DNA of 64,000 nt from a virus (IMGVR_UViG_3300027668_000012:1-64000), one strand, 5' to 3'. Numbered from the stretch's first letter, positions 36,333 through 45,776 are shown. Notes: generated from the letters alone by a model not told the origin. Numbers and translations are program-made.

Positions 36333-36357
36333 TATTACACCAGAAGGATTATTTTTA

Positions 36358-37113
36358 ATGGCTATTGTTACAAGCAGAGTACAATTACAAGACCATGCTC
36401 TTCGTAGGCTAGGTGCTCCTGTCATTGAAATTAACGTAGACGAGGATCAAATAGACGATCGTATAGACGACGCTCTACAGTATTATGCAGAGTTTCATTC
36501 TGATGCAGTATCAAGAGGTTTTCATGTTCATTTAATGACTGCTACAGACATTACAAACGAATATATAACTTTACCTACCAATATATTGTATGTTATAAAA
36601 GCATTACCAATACAAACTGGTGCATCAGTTTCAAGAAACTTTTTTAGTATTAAATATCAATTGATGCTACAAGATGTGGCAAACCAAGGTAGCTTTATAG
36701 GTGATCTTGGTTACTTCACACAGATGCAACAATATCTATCTTTACTAGAAAGTCAATTGACTGGCACGCCACAAGTAAATTTCCGTAGACATCAGAATCG
36801 TCTAAAGTGGTTTAGTAACATGAATGATAAATCTATTAAAGCTGGTGATTACGTAGTTCTTGAAACAGACAACATAATTAATCCAGAAACTTTCACATCA
36901 GTCTATAATGATATGTTTGTAAAAGACTTCACCACACAGTTGATAAAACAACAATGGGGTGCAAACCTAATTAAGTTTGAAGGTATGCAACTTCCAGGCG
37001 GCGTTCTTCTTAATGGTAGACAATTGTATGACGATGCTACTGCCGAGATTGCAACACTAAAAGAAACAATGCGACTAGAACACGAATTTCCACCAGATTT
37101 CTTTGTAGGATAA
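36358..37113 (+). CDS. 13: neck protein gp13
   Basis: 251 residues (T4: 309). LQDHALRRLGAPVIEINVDE (residues 10-29) followed by DRIDDALQYYAEFH is the gp13 family start. gp13 sits under the portal and with gp14 closes the filled head and provides the docking surface for the tail. It begins the neck-packaging cluster; gp14 starts one base after its stop. Confidence 0.88.
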   Translation: MAIVTSRVQLQDHALRRLGAPVIEINVDEDQIDDRIDDALQYYAEFHSDAVSRGFHVHLMTATDITNEYITLPTNILYVIKALPIQTGASVSRNFFSIKYQLMLQDVANQGSFIGDLGYFTQMQQYLSLLESQLTGTPQVNFRRHQNRLKWFSNMNDKSIKAGDYVVLETDNIINPETFTSVYNDMFVKDFTTQLIKQQWGANLIKFEGMQLPGGVLLNGRQLYDDATAEIATLKETMRLEHEFPPDFFVG

Positions 37114-37114
37114 T

Positions 37115-38032
37115 ATGGCAACCAATGCATACTTCAATGTCGGCGTTAAAAGCGAACAGACATTATATGAAGACATAATAATTGAGTCTCTACAAATGTA
37201 TGGTCAAGACGTTTTCTATATTCCTCGTGAATTAGTAAACGAAGATCGTATATTTGGTGACGACTCTGTTTCTAAATTTAAAAAATCTCATAAGATTGAA
37301 ATGTATATTGAGAACCTAGAAGGTTTTGATGGTGAAAGAGACTTGTTTTCAAAATTCGGTGTTGAGATAAGAGACGAAGCAACGTTTATTGTTGCACGAC
37401 GTCGCTTTGATCAATTAGTCGGTAAGAATGATATTGCTTTCTATAGACCTAGAGAAGGTGATTTAATACATTTGCCTATGTCAAACTCTACTTTTGAAAT
37501 TCAAAAGGTCGAAGACGAATCGCCTTTTTATCAGCTTAAGAATCTACCAACATTTAAAATGCGTTGTTCTCTATTCGAATACAATGATGAAGATTTTGAT
37601 ACAGGTGTCAAAGCTATTGATGATATTGAAAAGCATAGTGCCTATCAAATGGATCTTACATTACATCAAGATTCATCAAGCGCAACTTTGTTCCAAGTTG
37701 GCGAAAACGTTTCACAGACACTTGACAGTGACCTTGGAATATTTATGAGGGGTGAAGTCGTCGCATTTGCACCAGCGGCTAACTTTGCTTCTGATTCTGA
37801 TAGCGTGTTATCTTTGGCTCACATTGGTTCTACAGATGGTAAGTTCCGTGAATTCCTTGACTCTGGAACAATCACAGGTCTAACATCGGGTGCAAAAGGT
37901 GTCGTACAGGCTAGTGGTGTTGTAGAGGATAATAGAATTTCTGACGATGAACAAAATGCTGATTTTAAAACCATAGCTGGTGGCTTCTTAGACTTCTCTG
38001 AAAGCAACCCATTTGGTGACGTGGAGACTTAA
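37115..38032 (+). CDS. 14: neck protein gp14
   Basis: 305 residues (T4: 256). The N-terminus YFNVGVKSEQTLYEDIIIES with QDVFYIPRELVNEDRIFG (about residues 32-49) is diagnostic for gp14, the second neck ring bound to gp13. The C-terminal ~110 residues hold a beta-rich segment with an ASGVVEDNRISDDEQN-type stretch often seen in larger gp14 versions of marine phages. Confidence 0.88.
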   Translation: MATNAYFNVGVKSEQTLYEDIIIESLQMYGQDVFYIPRELVNEDRIFGDDSVSKFKKSHKIEMYIENLEGFDGERDLFSKFGVEIRDEATFIVARRRFDQLVGKNDIAFYRPREGDLIHLPMSNSTFEIQKVEDESPFYQLKNLPTFKMRCSLFEYNDEDFDTGVKAIDDIEKHSAYQMDLTLHQDSSSATLFQVGENVSQTLDSDLGIFMRGEVVAFAPAANFASDSDSVLSLAHIGSTDGKFREFLDSGTITGLTSGAKGVVQASGVVEDNRISDDEQNADFKTIAGGFLDFSESNPFGDVET

Positions 38033-38035
38033 ATA

Positions 38036-38818
38036 ATGTTTGGTACATATTTCTATCATCAAAGAATTCGTAAATCAGTTGCCGTGTTTGGCAGTCTGTT
38101 TAATAACTTACATGTGTTACGTAAGAACTCTGCTGGCGCAGTAATAAGTCAAGTTAAAGTACCATTGACATATGCGCCTAAACGTGATTTTATTGAACGT
38201 CTTAGATCACAGACTAATGGTGAAGATGCTGAAAGACAATTGGCTATCAAACTTCCTCGCATATCATTCGAGATTGTTAATATTGTTTATGATCCAGTCA
38301 GACAATTAAGTAAGGTCAATCAGTTTAACACTACAGGCACTAGTGTTTACGATAGAAACAAAGTTAAAACACCAGTACCTTATAATATAAACTTTCAATT
38401 AAACATCTATGCAAAGTCTCAAGATGATGCGTTACAAATAGTTGAACAGATTGTTCCTTACTTTGCTCCACAATATACTTTAACAATAAAGCCTATTGCA
38501 GGTGAAGATATATTAGAAGACAGCCCTATTTCTTTGCAGAGTGTTTCATTCACAGACGACTATGAAGGTGCTTTAGAGCAAAGACGTAGTATTCTTTACA
38601 CTTTAGACTTTGAAATGAAAATTAATTTCTATGGTCCTGTTACAACTGGTAAGATTATACGTCAAGCAGACATGAAATTACACACTATAAATAGTGGTAT
38701 AAAAGACTCTGATGAGTTAGTTTCAACAATCAGAGTGATACCTAACCCAGCATCCGCAAGTCCAGATAGTGATTATGGATTTACGACAACATTCTATGGA
38801 GCTTTAGATAGCGCATGA
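38036..38818 (+). CDS. 15: tail terminator / sheath stabiliser gp15
   Basis: 260 residues (T4: 272). N-terminal MFGTYFYHQRIRKSVAVFGS and VPLTYAPKRDFIERL (about 41-55), plus the strand pattern ISFEIVNIVYDPVRQLSK, identify gp15. It caps the finished tube and sheath and binds the neck. It overlaps gp16 by 4 bases (ATGA). Confidence 0.92.
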   Translation: MFGTYFYHQRIRKSVAVFGSLFNNLHVLRKNSAGAVISQVKVPLTYAPKRDFIERLRSQTNGEDAERQLAIKLPRISFEIVNIVYDPVRQLSKVNQFNTTGTSVYDRNKVKTPVPYNINFQLNIYAKSQDDALQIVEQIVPYFAPQYTLTIKPIAGEDILEDSPISLQSVSFTDDYEGALEQRRSILYTLDFEMKINFYGPVTTGKIIRQADMKLHTINSGIKDSDELVSTIRVIPNPASASPDSDYGFTTTFYGALDSA

Positions 38819-39177
38819 TTGATTCATCTGATAATGTAGATAATGATTTTGAGTATGCAAGACAAACTTACCACGACATCCTAGTAAAAGGTTCAGCAGC
38901 CTTAGAAGATATGATCGAAGTTGCAAGATCAACAGAACACCCTCGCGCATTTGAAGTGCTTTCTGGCCTAATGAAAACAATGGCAGATGTCAATGGTAAT
39001 CTATTAGATTTACACAAAAAGAAAAAAGATATTAAGAAGGAAGACCCTTCTGATATTCCAGCTGGTGGCATCACTAATAATTTATTAGTTGGGTCTACTG
39101 TAGAGATACAAAAAATGCTATCAGACTTACAGAAAAAAGAGGGTGACGTCATAGACGTACTACCAGACAAGGATTAA
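38815..39177 (+). CDS. 16: terminase small subunit gp16
   Basis: 120 residues (T4: 164). Short, helical DNA-packaging protein (PF11053 type): N-terminal FEYARQTYHDILVKGSAALE, central HPRAFEVLSGLMKTMADVN and a charged KKKKDIKKED linker. It forms a ring that regulates gp17 and recognises phage DNA. The gene sits between gp15 and gp17 as in T4. Confidence 0.88.
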   Translation: MIDSSDNVDNDFEYARQTYHDILVKGSAALEDMIEVARSTEHPRAFEVLSGLMKTMADVNGNLLDLHKKKKDIKKEDPSDIPAGGITNNLLVGSTVEIQKMLSDLQKKEGDVIDVLPDKD

Positions 39178-39179
39178 TA

Positions 39180-40799
39180 ATGGCTATTGTGATGGATACG
39201 AGTAAAAGTTATAATGGTAATAGACAAGTTAAAGCCGATAACGTTGTACAAGAATGGTCTGAATGGCAAGTCAAAGAGTATGCTAAGTGCATGCACGATG
39301 CTTCTTACTTTGCAAGAACATACTGTAAGGTTATCAGCTTAGATAGAGGGCTTGTTCCATTTGATTTGTATCCTTATCAAGAGCAAATGTTTAGTCACTT
39401 TCAAAATAATAGATTTTCTATTGTGCTTGCCTGTAGACAGTCTGGAAAATCAATAAGTTCTGTTGCTTACTTATTGTGGTATGCAATATTCCATGCCGAG
39501 AAAACTGTTGCTGTTTTAGCAAACAAGGGTGCTACTGCGCGTGAAATGTTGGCAAGAGTTACTTTGATGCTAGAGAACTTACCTTTCTTTTTACAACCAG
39601 GCACAAAGGCTTTAAATAAAGGTTCTTTAGAATTTTCTAATCTAAGCAGAATTATTGCAGCCGCAACTAGTGGTAGCTCAATTCGTGGTATGTCTGTTAA
39701 CCTATTGTACTTAGACGAGTTTGCATTTGTTGAACGTGCGGCAGAATTTTACACGTCTACATATCCAGTTGTTTCATCTGGTAAGGACACAAAGATTATT
39801 ATCACTTCTACTGCTAATGGTATAGGTAACATGTTCCATAAAATTTGGGAAGGTGCTATGCAAAACACAAGTGAATTTGTGCCATTCAGAGTTGATTGGT
39901 GGGACGTTCCTGGTCGTGATGAAAAATGGAAAGACAAGACTATTGGTAATACAAGCCAATTACAATTTGATCAAGAATTTGGTAACACTTTCTTTGGCAC
40001 AGGCGCAACTTTAATTTCAGCAGAACATTTATTACGACAAAAAGCCAAACCTCATGTACAAGTGTTAGAAGGCGGTAGTTTTTTAATGTATGAAAATCCT
40101 GATCCCAAACATAGCTACATAATGTTAGTTGATGTTGCGAGAGGTAGAGGATTGGACTATAGCACGTTTAACTTGATCGATATTAGCCAAAGACCTTTTA
40201 AGCAGGTTGCTGTGTATCGCTGTAATACTATCTCACCAATCCTCTACCCTACAATTATTTATAAGTATGCAAATCTCTACAATGAGGCTTATACTATTAT
40301 TGAAGCTAATGATCAAGGATCGCTGGTTTGTAACGGCCTATATAATGATTTAGAGTACGAAAACCTTCACATGGATTCTCTTATAAGAGCTGATCGTATT
40401 GGTGTAGAGATGACTAGGAAAACAAAACGTATTGGGTGTTCTGCCATTAAAGACATTATTGAACATGGCAAGTTAGATATTGTAGACCCTCAGACTATAT
40501 TAGAGATGTCCACGTTTGTAGCCAAAGGTGCATCATACGAAGCATCAGAAGGAAACCATGACGACTTAATGATGAACCTAGTGTTGTTTGGATATTTTGC
40601 CGTGGGTAATAACTTTGAAGAACTGACTGATGTTAATCTAAAGGAAATGATGTTTGAACAACGTATGAAAGAGATTGAAAACGATTTAGTGCCATTCGGG
40701 TTTATAAACGATGGTCAAGACGACGAAAGTAATATACTAGAAGAAGATATGGGTGTATGGACAGTCGATAAAAACGTTAAGGTAAATATGGGATTTTAA
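39180..40799 (+). CDS. 17: terminase large subunit gp17
   Basis: 539 residues (T4: 610). The packaging ATPase has Walker A CRQSGKS (85-91) and Walker B LLYLDE (175-180). The C-terminal RNase H-like nuclease starts with D318 in MLVDVARGRG, with IIEANDQGS and HDDLMMNL as further acidic positions. It pumps DNA into the head through portal gp20 and cuts concatemers. Acidic C-terminal tail. Confidence 0.96.
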   Translation: MAIVMDTSKSYNGNRQVKADNVVQEWSEWQVKEYAKCMHDASYFARTYCKVISLDRGLVPFDLYPYQEQMFSHFQNNRFSIVLACRQSGKSISSVAYLLWYAIFHAEKTVAVLANKGATAREMLARVTLMLENLPFFLQPGTKALNKGSLEFSNLSRIIAAATSGSSIRGMSVNLLYLDEFAFVERAAEFYTSTYPVVSSGKDTKIIITSTANGIGNMFHKIWEGAMQNTSEFVPFRVDWWDVPGRDEKWKDKTIGNTSQLQFDQEFGNTFFGTGATLISAEHLLRQKAKPHVQVLEGGSFLMYENPDPKHSYIMLVDVARGRGLDYSTFNLIDISQRPFKQVAVYRCNTISPILYPTIIYKYANLYNEAYTIIEANDQGSLVCNGLYNDLEYENLHMDSLIRADRIGVEMTRKTKRIGCSAIKDIIEHGKLDIVDPQTILEMSTFVAKGASYEASEGNHDDLMMNLVLFGYFAVGNNFEELTDVNLKEMMFEQRMKEIENDLVPFGFINDGQDDESNILEEDMGVWTVDKNVKVNMGF

Positions 40800-40802
40800 A
40801 TT

Positions 40803-41438
40803 ATGGACTTACCTGATTCTGGAATGGTCGGTGTTGGTATTTCTGGTGGATTAGATTCATTGGTTTTATTATTTTATATATGTGATATAATATCTCCAAA
40901 TGTGTCTATCCTTCCTATGCAATCAATTGGTAGTAGAGTTACAAACACTGCATCTATTACCAAAGGTATTTTATCTGATGCAAGAATTAAACATCCAAAT
41001 CTTAATATAAAAGAAATTGAAGTATTTCATTGGGAAGAGGATGGTATTAATGAACAACATGAAATTCATGGTATTTTTGATAAGAAAATGTATGAAAAGT
41101 ACAAGGATTTAAAAATAATTATAACTGGCCTTACTGCACTACCTTCATGGAACATTGTTAATACTTGGGGTAGTATGTACAAAGATGAAAGAAGAGTCAA
41201 TAAGACTAATACTATCTATCAAGTACATCATGCAACTGGTGCAAAAACCTATAGACCTTTTGCTCATATGGACAAACGAGACATAGCTCTTTTGTTTAAG
41301 CAATTAGATTTACCTGAAAGGTATATTAAAGAGAGTTGGTCTTGTACGTATTATGCTGAGAGAACTAATAATTACACAGAACCATGTAAAATATGCTATC
41401 ATTGTCAGGAGAAGAAATGGGCATTTGGACAATATTAA
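40803..41438 (+). CDS. QueC-like PP-loop ATPase (7-cyano-7-deazaguanine synthase family)
   Basis: 211 residues. PP-loop SGGLDS at 14-19. The C-terminus has SWSC (C181), then C195-xx-C198-xx-C201 and a closing WAF, matching the QueC zinc site WSC...C..C..C...AF. QueC turns CDG into preQ0 using ATP and ammonia, and in phages preQ0 or derivatives can replace G in DNA. Sequence between the motifs is not obviously QueC, so a related PP-loop enzyme is possible. Its place between gp17 and gp18 is unusual, and no queD/queE/folE is seen in the window. Confidence 0.65.
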   Translation: MDLPDSGMVGVGISGGLDSLVLLFYICDIISPNVSILPMQSIGSRVTNTASITKGILSDARIKHPNLNIKEIEVFHWEEDGINEQHEIHGIFDKKMYEKYKDLKIIITGLTALPSWNIVNTWGSMYKDERRVNKTNTIYQVHHATGAKTYRPFAHMDKRDIALLFKQLDLPERYIKESWSCTYYAERTNNYTEPCKICYHCQEKKWAFGQY

Positions 41439-41443
41439 AATGT

Positions 41444-41451
41444 TATAAATA
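41444..41451 (+). promoter_or_regulatory. T4-type late promoter box for gp18-gp19
   Basis: Exact TATAAATA just after the QueC-like gene, 64 bases before gp18. CATAATG/TATTATG (41454-41460 and 41473-41479) can pair just downstream. Confidence 0.7.
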
Positions 41452-41515
41452 CACATAATGATAAAGAACTCGTATTATGATAACTTATTAATTAATATCT
41501 GAAAAGGATCTATAC

Positions 41516-43255
41516 ATGGCAATATTCAGTCCATCAGAATCCCCAGCAATTGTAGTCAAAGAAGTTGATTTAACTGGCGTAGTGCCAAATGTACAATCGA
41601 CAACAGGCGCATTTGTAGGTGATTTTAGATGGGGACCAGTTAGAAAAGCTACTCTGATAGACACAGAGGCTAATCTTGCGGCGACATTCGCTTCCCCATC
41701 ATCTACTAAGGCTGTAGACTTTCTGTCTGCCGCATACTATTTAAAATATTCAAGTTCTCTACAAGTGGTACGAGAAGCTACAGCGCATGCATACAATGCA
41801 AACTCCGCAGGGCTAACGTTACTTGTGAGAGAAGAAGAGCACTTTGACTCGTTATCAAGTACGTTTGGTTCTGACTCTGGTGACACAAATGCTGGTGGTT
41901 GGATTGCAAGATATCCAGGCGCACTAGGTAACTCTTTAAGAGTTTCTTTATGTCCAGCAGGCTCAGATTCTTCAGGCACATACTTTTCAGTATGGGGTCA
42001 AAGAGCGGCTTTCGATTCACCACCAGTAACATCTGCCTATGGATTAGCAAGAAGTGCTGTAAATGACGAAGTACACGTTGCAGTTATAGACGAGGATGGT
42101 CTGTTTACAGGAACTCCTGGTACTATATTAGAGCGTTACGCATTTGTCTCTGTTGCATCTGATGCAAAATCTTCAGACGGATCATCTAATTATGTTAAAG
42201 ACGTAATTAATAGTGCATCTAAATATGTTTACCTTGCAACTTTTGAAGGTACATTAGCTGCACTAACTAATGCTGGCACAGCCGCTCAAGGTACAACGTA
42301 TCAAGCATCTGCATCTGCTCCAATAACATCTAGTTTAACTGCTGGTGCTGATTCAGCCGCACTTACTGCAAGTAAGTATGGCACAGGTATGGCATTGTTT
42401 AGTGACGTTGACACAATTACTGTTGACTTCTTAATCGCTCCTGGTATGTCAGCACAAGGTGATATGACAACTGTTGTTAATAACATGATTGTAATTGCTG
42501 GAACTACACGTAAAGATTGTGTCGTAGTAGCATCACCTAACAGAGCTGCAGTTGTGAATGCATCAACACCAGTTGCTACTTCAATTGTAACAACAGACAC
42601 GTTTACAAGGTCGTCTTACTTGGTTGTTTCAAACAACTATCTTAAAGTATATGACAAGTACAATGACCAATATATCCAAATTCCAGACGCATCTTCGGTT
42701 GCAGGTATTATGGCGGCTTCTGATCTTCAAGCGGCACCTTGGTTTTCACCAGCTGGTCAAAGACGTGGTTCAGTTTTAGGTATAACTGCCTTAACATATT
42801 CTCCGACTAAAGCAGAACGAGACACACTATATAAAGCTGGTATTAATCCAGTTGCAAATATTCCTGGTCAAGGCGTATTGTTATTTGGTGATAAAACATT
42901 CTTAGCCAGACCATCAGCTTTCGATCGTATCAACGTTCGTCGCTTGTTCCTGACTATGGAAAGAGCAATTGCAATTGCTGCAAGAAATGTTATGTTTGAA
43001 TTCAATGACGAATTTACACGTGCAGAATTTGTAAACATCGTAGAACCTTTCTTGAGAGAAATCCAAGGTCGTCGCGGTATTACAGATTTCCGTGTTGTTT
43101 GTGACGAATCAAATAACTCCGCAGCCGTTATAGATAGAAATGAATTCATAGCAAATATCTTCATCAAGCCTGCACGTTCAATCAACTACGTTACACTAAA
43201 TTTCGTAGCTGTTAGAACTGGTGTAGACTTCGAAGAAGTTGTTGGCTCGGTCTAA
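41516..43255 (+). CDS. 18: tail sheath protein gp18
   Basis: 579 residues (T4: 659). N-terminal FSPSESPAIVVKEVDLTGVV and the GDFRWGPVRKATLI block (about residues 35-48), with the conserved C-terminal core (TFLARPSAFDRINVRRLFLT..., ARSINYVTLNFVAVRTG) identify the contractile sheath. The shorter length suggests fewer protruding insert domains than T4. Own late promoter; a good ribosome site AAAAGGA precedes the ATG. Confidence 0.95.
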   Translation: MAIFSPSESPAIVVKEVDLTGVVPNVQSTTGAFVGDFRWGPVRKATLIDTEANLAATFASPSSTKAVDFLSAAYYLKYSSSLQVVREATAHAYNANSAGLTLLVREEEHFDSLSSTFGSDSGDTNAGGWIARYPGALGNSLRVSLCPAGSDSSGTYFSVWGQRAAFDSPPVTSAYGLARSAVNDEVHVAVIDEDGLFTGTPGTILERYAFVSVASDAKSSDGSSNYVKDVINSASKYVYLATFEGTLAALTNAGTAAQGTTYQASASAPITSSLTAGADSAALTASKYGTGMALFSDVDTITVDFLIAPGMSAQGDMTTVVNNMIVIAGTTRKDCVVVASPNRAAVVNASTPVATSIVTTDTFTRSSYLVVSNNYLKVYDKYNDQYIQIPDASSVAGIMAASDLQAAPWFSPAGQRRGSVLGITALTYSPTKAERDTLYKAGINPVANIPGQGVLLFGDKTFLARPSAFDRINVRRLFLTMERAIAIAARNVMFEFNDEFTRAEFVNIVEPFLREIQGRRGITDFRVVCDESNNSAAVIDRNEFIANIFIKPARSINYVTLNFVAVRTGVDFEEVVGSV

Positions 43256-43270
43256 GGGAGATATTAGAAA

Positions 43271-43801
43271 ATGGCAATATTAGGCGTTGATGACTTTAAG
43301 TCAAAACTAAGAGGTGGCGGAGCTAGACCAAATCTATTCAAAGCAACCATAAACTTTCCTGCTTATGCACAAGGTGATGTAGAAATTACTTCATTCCTTT
43401 GTTCAGCGGCACAGCTTCCTGGGTCTATACTTGGTACTATCATAGTACCATTTCGTGGACGACAGTTAAAAATGGCTGGCGATCGTACATTTGATGTATG
43501 GACACCGACTATTATCAATGACACAGACTTTGTTGTACGTGACTCAATGGAACGTTGGATGAATGGCATGAACAACCATCAAGCAAACACTGGCTTGACA
43601 AGTGTGAATGATTATTCAGCAGATCTTATCGTTGAACAACTTGATAAAGATGGTTCATCACTTAAGACATACAACTTCCGTGGTTGTTTTCCTACGAATG
43701 TATCACCAATTGATCTTAGTTATGGAGCTACTGATGTCATCGAAGAATTCCAAGTCGAATTCCAGATACAGTATTGGGAAGCGGCTGGCGTAACTAGCTA
43801 A
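43271..43801 (+). CDS. 19: tail tube protein gp19
   Basis: 176 residues (T4: 163). Tube fold with LFKATINFPAYAQGDVEITS and PGSILGTIIVPFRGRQLKMA (about 57-76) and the C-terminal strand VIEEFQVEFQIQYWEA. Hexamers stack into the inner tube through which DNA passes. Directly downstream of the sheath gene, as in T4. Confidence 0.95.
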   Translation: MAILGVDDFKSKLRGGGARPNLFKATINFPAYAQGDVEITSFLCSAAQLPGSILGTIIVPFRGRQLKMAGDRTFDVWTPTIINDTDFVVRDSMERWMNGMNNHQANTGLTSVNDYSADLIVEQLDKDGSSLKTYNFRGCFPTNVSPIDLSYGATDVIEEFQVEFQIQYWEAAGVTS

Positions 43802-43809
43802 AAAGCTGT

Positions 43810-43817
43810 TATAAATA
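43810..43817 (+). promoter_or_regulatory. T4-type late promoter box for portal operon
   Basis: Exact TATAAATA nine bases after the gp19 stop. The predicted transcript start (~43823) lies three bases before a strong hairpin. Confidence 0.72.
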
Positions 43818-43825
43818 AAGATATT

Positions 43826-43850
43826 AGAGGGGTGATTAACTTGCCCCTCT
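43826..43850 (+). other. GC-rich hairpin at the 5' end of the gp20 transcript
   Basis: AGAGGGG (43826-43832) pairs perfectly with CCCCTCT (43844-43850), 11-base loop, followed by TTACTT. It stands out in AT-rich DNA. Either a weak terminator for gp18/gp19 transcripts or a 5' protective stem for the gp20 message. Confidence 0.65.
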
Positions 43851-43875
43851 TTACTTACACTTAGAAGGATATATT

Positions 43876-45438
43876 ATGGCTGGTCCAATAGTTAAATTAT
43901 TTGGTTTTGAACTGCGTAAAGCAGAAAAGAATGCACAGGCTAAAGTAAAGTTACCCTCAATTGTACCACCTATCGACGATGATGGTGCTGGTTACGTAAC
44001 TGCATCTGGTTCACACACAGGTCAGTACATTGATTTTGAAGGCGATAACGCAAAAGGTTCTGTAGAGTTAGTCCAAAGATACAGGGCAGTTGGCATGCAC
44101 CCAGAAGTGGATATGGCAATTGATGAGATTTGTAACGAAGCGGTAAGCACATCTGAACTTGAAGCTCCTGTCAAAGTAAACCTTGATAAGATCAAAGGTA
44201 TGAGTGACAAGGTTAAGAAACAAATCTTTACTGAATTTGATGATGTTGTTTCTATGTTAAACTTTTCAGATTTAGGTTCTGATATGTTTAAACGTTGGTA
44301 TATTGACGGCAGAATGGTGCATCACCTAGTTGTTAATGAAGCCAACTTAAAAGCTGGTATACAAGAAATTCGTCCTATCGATGCGACTAAAATTCGCAAA
44401 GTAAAAGAGATTAAGAAAAAGAAAGATCCTGTTACTAATGCTGACATTGTAGAGAAAGTAAGTGAGTTTTTTGTCTACGAAGAAAAGCCTGGAAACGTAG
44501 CTACAAACGTTGTCAAGATAAACGTAGATGCGATAAGCTATGTGACATCTGGATTGCTTGATGAGCATCGTAAAAAAGTAGTATCATATCTACATAAGGC
44601 GTTAAAGCCTATCAACCAATTAAGAATGATGGAAGACTCATTAGTTATCTATCGTTTGGCACGTGCACCTGAGCGTAGAATATTCTACGTTGATGTCGGT
44701 AACTTACCGCGTGGTAAAGCCGAAGAGTACATGAAAAACATCATGGCTCGTTATAAGAATAAAATTGTCTATGATGCAACCACTGGTGAAGTCAAGGATG
44801 ATCGCAAGCACATGTCTATGCTAGAAGATTTCTGGCTTCCACGTCGTGAAGGCGGTAAAGGCACAGAGATTAGTACACTACCCGGTGGTGATAATCTAGG
44901 TCAAATCGAAGACATCATATACTTTCAAAAGAAATTATATCGTGCATTAAATGTTCCAGTACAAAGACTAGAGCAAGAGTCCACGTTCCAATTAGGTAGA
45001 TCGTCTGAAATAAGCAGAGAAGAACTTAAATTTCAAAAGTTTATCGACAAACTACGTCGTCGTTTTTCTTCTTTGTTCTTAAACATACTAAAGAAGCAAC
45101 TACTTCTAAAACAAATCATAGTCCAAGAAGATTGGGACGATTGGAAATCTAATATCAATATCGATTTTGTTCGTGACAATCACTTTACAGAATTGAAAGA
45201 AACAGAAATTCTACAGGGACGCCTAGGTATATTAAATGAAGTTCAATCATATGCTGGTGAATACTTCTCTAAAGAATGGATTATGAAAAATGTTCTTCAC
45301 TTTGATGAACAACAGATTAAAGAAATGGGCGATCAAATTGGTGCTGAAATAAAAGTAGGCGAAGTTGAAGACCCTAAAGATAAAGAAGATAAAGAAGTAG
45401 ATAATAACAATCAGTCTGATGAAAAAGAAGACGAATAA
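43876..45438 (+). CDS. 20: portal vertex protein gp20
   Basis: 520 residues (T4: 524). VQRYRAVGMHPEVDMAIDEI (about residues 58-77), YRLARAPERRIFYVDVGNLP and the FQLGRSSEISREELKFQKF block are classic gp20. Twelve copies form the portal that nucleates the prohead and conducts DNA. The C-terminus is acidic (KDKEDKEVDNNNQSDEKEDE). Preceded by its own late promoter and hairpin. Confidence 0.96.
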   Translation: MAGPIVKLFGFELRKAEKNAQAKVKLPSIVPPIDDDGAGYVTASGSHTGQYIDFEGDNAKGSVELVQRYRAVGMHPEVDMAIDEICNEAVSTSELEAPVKVNLDKIKGMSDKVKKQIFTEFDDVVSMLNFSDLGSDMFKRWYIDGRMVHHLVVNEANLKAGIQEIRPIDATKIRKVKEIKKKKDPVTNADIVEKVSEFFVYEEKPGNVATNVVKINVDAISYVTSGLLDEHRKKVVSYLHKALKPINQLRMMEDSLVIYRLARAPERRIFYVDVGNLPRGKAEEYMKNIMARYKNKIVYDATTGEVKDDRKHMSMLEDFWLPRREGGKGTEISTLPGGDNLGQIEDIIYFQKKLYRALNVPVQRLEQESTFQLGRSSEISREELKFQKFIDKLRRRFSSLFLNILKKQLLLKQIIVQEDWDDWKSNINIDFVRDNHFTELKETEILQGRLGILNEVQSYAGEYFSKEWIMKNVLHFDEQQIKEMGDQIGAEIKVGEVEDPKDKEDKEVDNNNQSDEKEDE

Positions 45439-45453
45439 ACAAAGGTGATTATA

Positions 45454-45729
45454 ATGAGTACACAAGATTTTATAGACAGTGTTGTAGATAAAGATTTTAA
45501 TGCAGCAGAAAATAGCTTTGAACAAATGATGGGTCAACGTATCGATGATGCTTTAGCCCAACAAAAGGTCGTTGCGGCAGGACATATATTTGGTGAATTG
45601 CCAGATGATGTAGAAGATGTCGATCCTGAGGATTTAGAATTAGACGACGATGAAACAGAAGAAGAGTCTGACGACGACGATGACGACGATGAGGACGATG
45701 ATGAAGATGATGATGATGATGAAGATTAA
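45454..45729 (+). CDS. prohead core protein, gp67-like
   Basis: 91 residues from the ATG with AAAGG upstream; a GTG three codons earlier is a weaker start. The N-terminal ~45 residues are helical with a GQRIDDALAQQK segment, and the C-terminal third is an almost pure Asp/Glu run (about the last 30 residues). T4 gp67 is likewise a small acidic core protein encoded between genes 20 and 21. Acidic peptides from such cores help to fill the mature head. Assignment by composition and position. Confidence 0.65.
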   Translation: MSTQDFIDSVVDKDFNAAENSFEQMMGQRIDDALAQQKVVAAGHIFGELPDDVEDVDPEDLELDDDETEEESDDDDDDDEDDDEDDDDDED

Positions 45730-45768
45730 AGAAGGTTGGAATTAATTAAAGTTGTAAACTTATTTTTG

Positions 45769-45776
45769 TATAAATA
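45769..45776 (+). promoter_or_regulatory. T4-type late promoter box for gp21-gp23 operon
   Basis: Exact TATAAATA in the 69-base gap after the gp67-like gene, 22 bases before the next start. No other late box is seen before gp21, gp22 or gp23, so it may drive all of them. Confidence 0.7.

Noticed and set aside
40256-40263. TATAAATA on the minus strand inside gp17
   Set aside because: Inside a coding sequence with no leftward gene downstream; an 8-base AT motif is expected by chance in AT-rich DNA.
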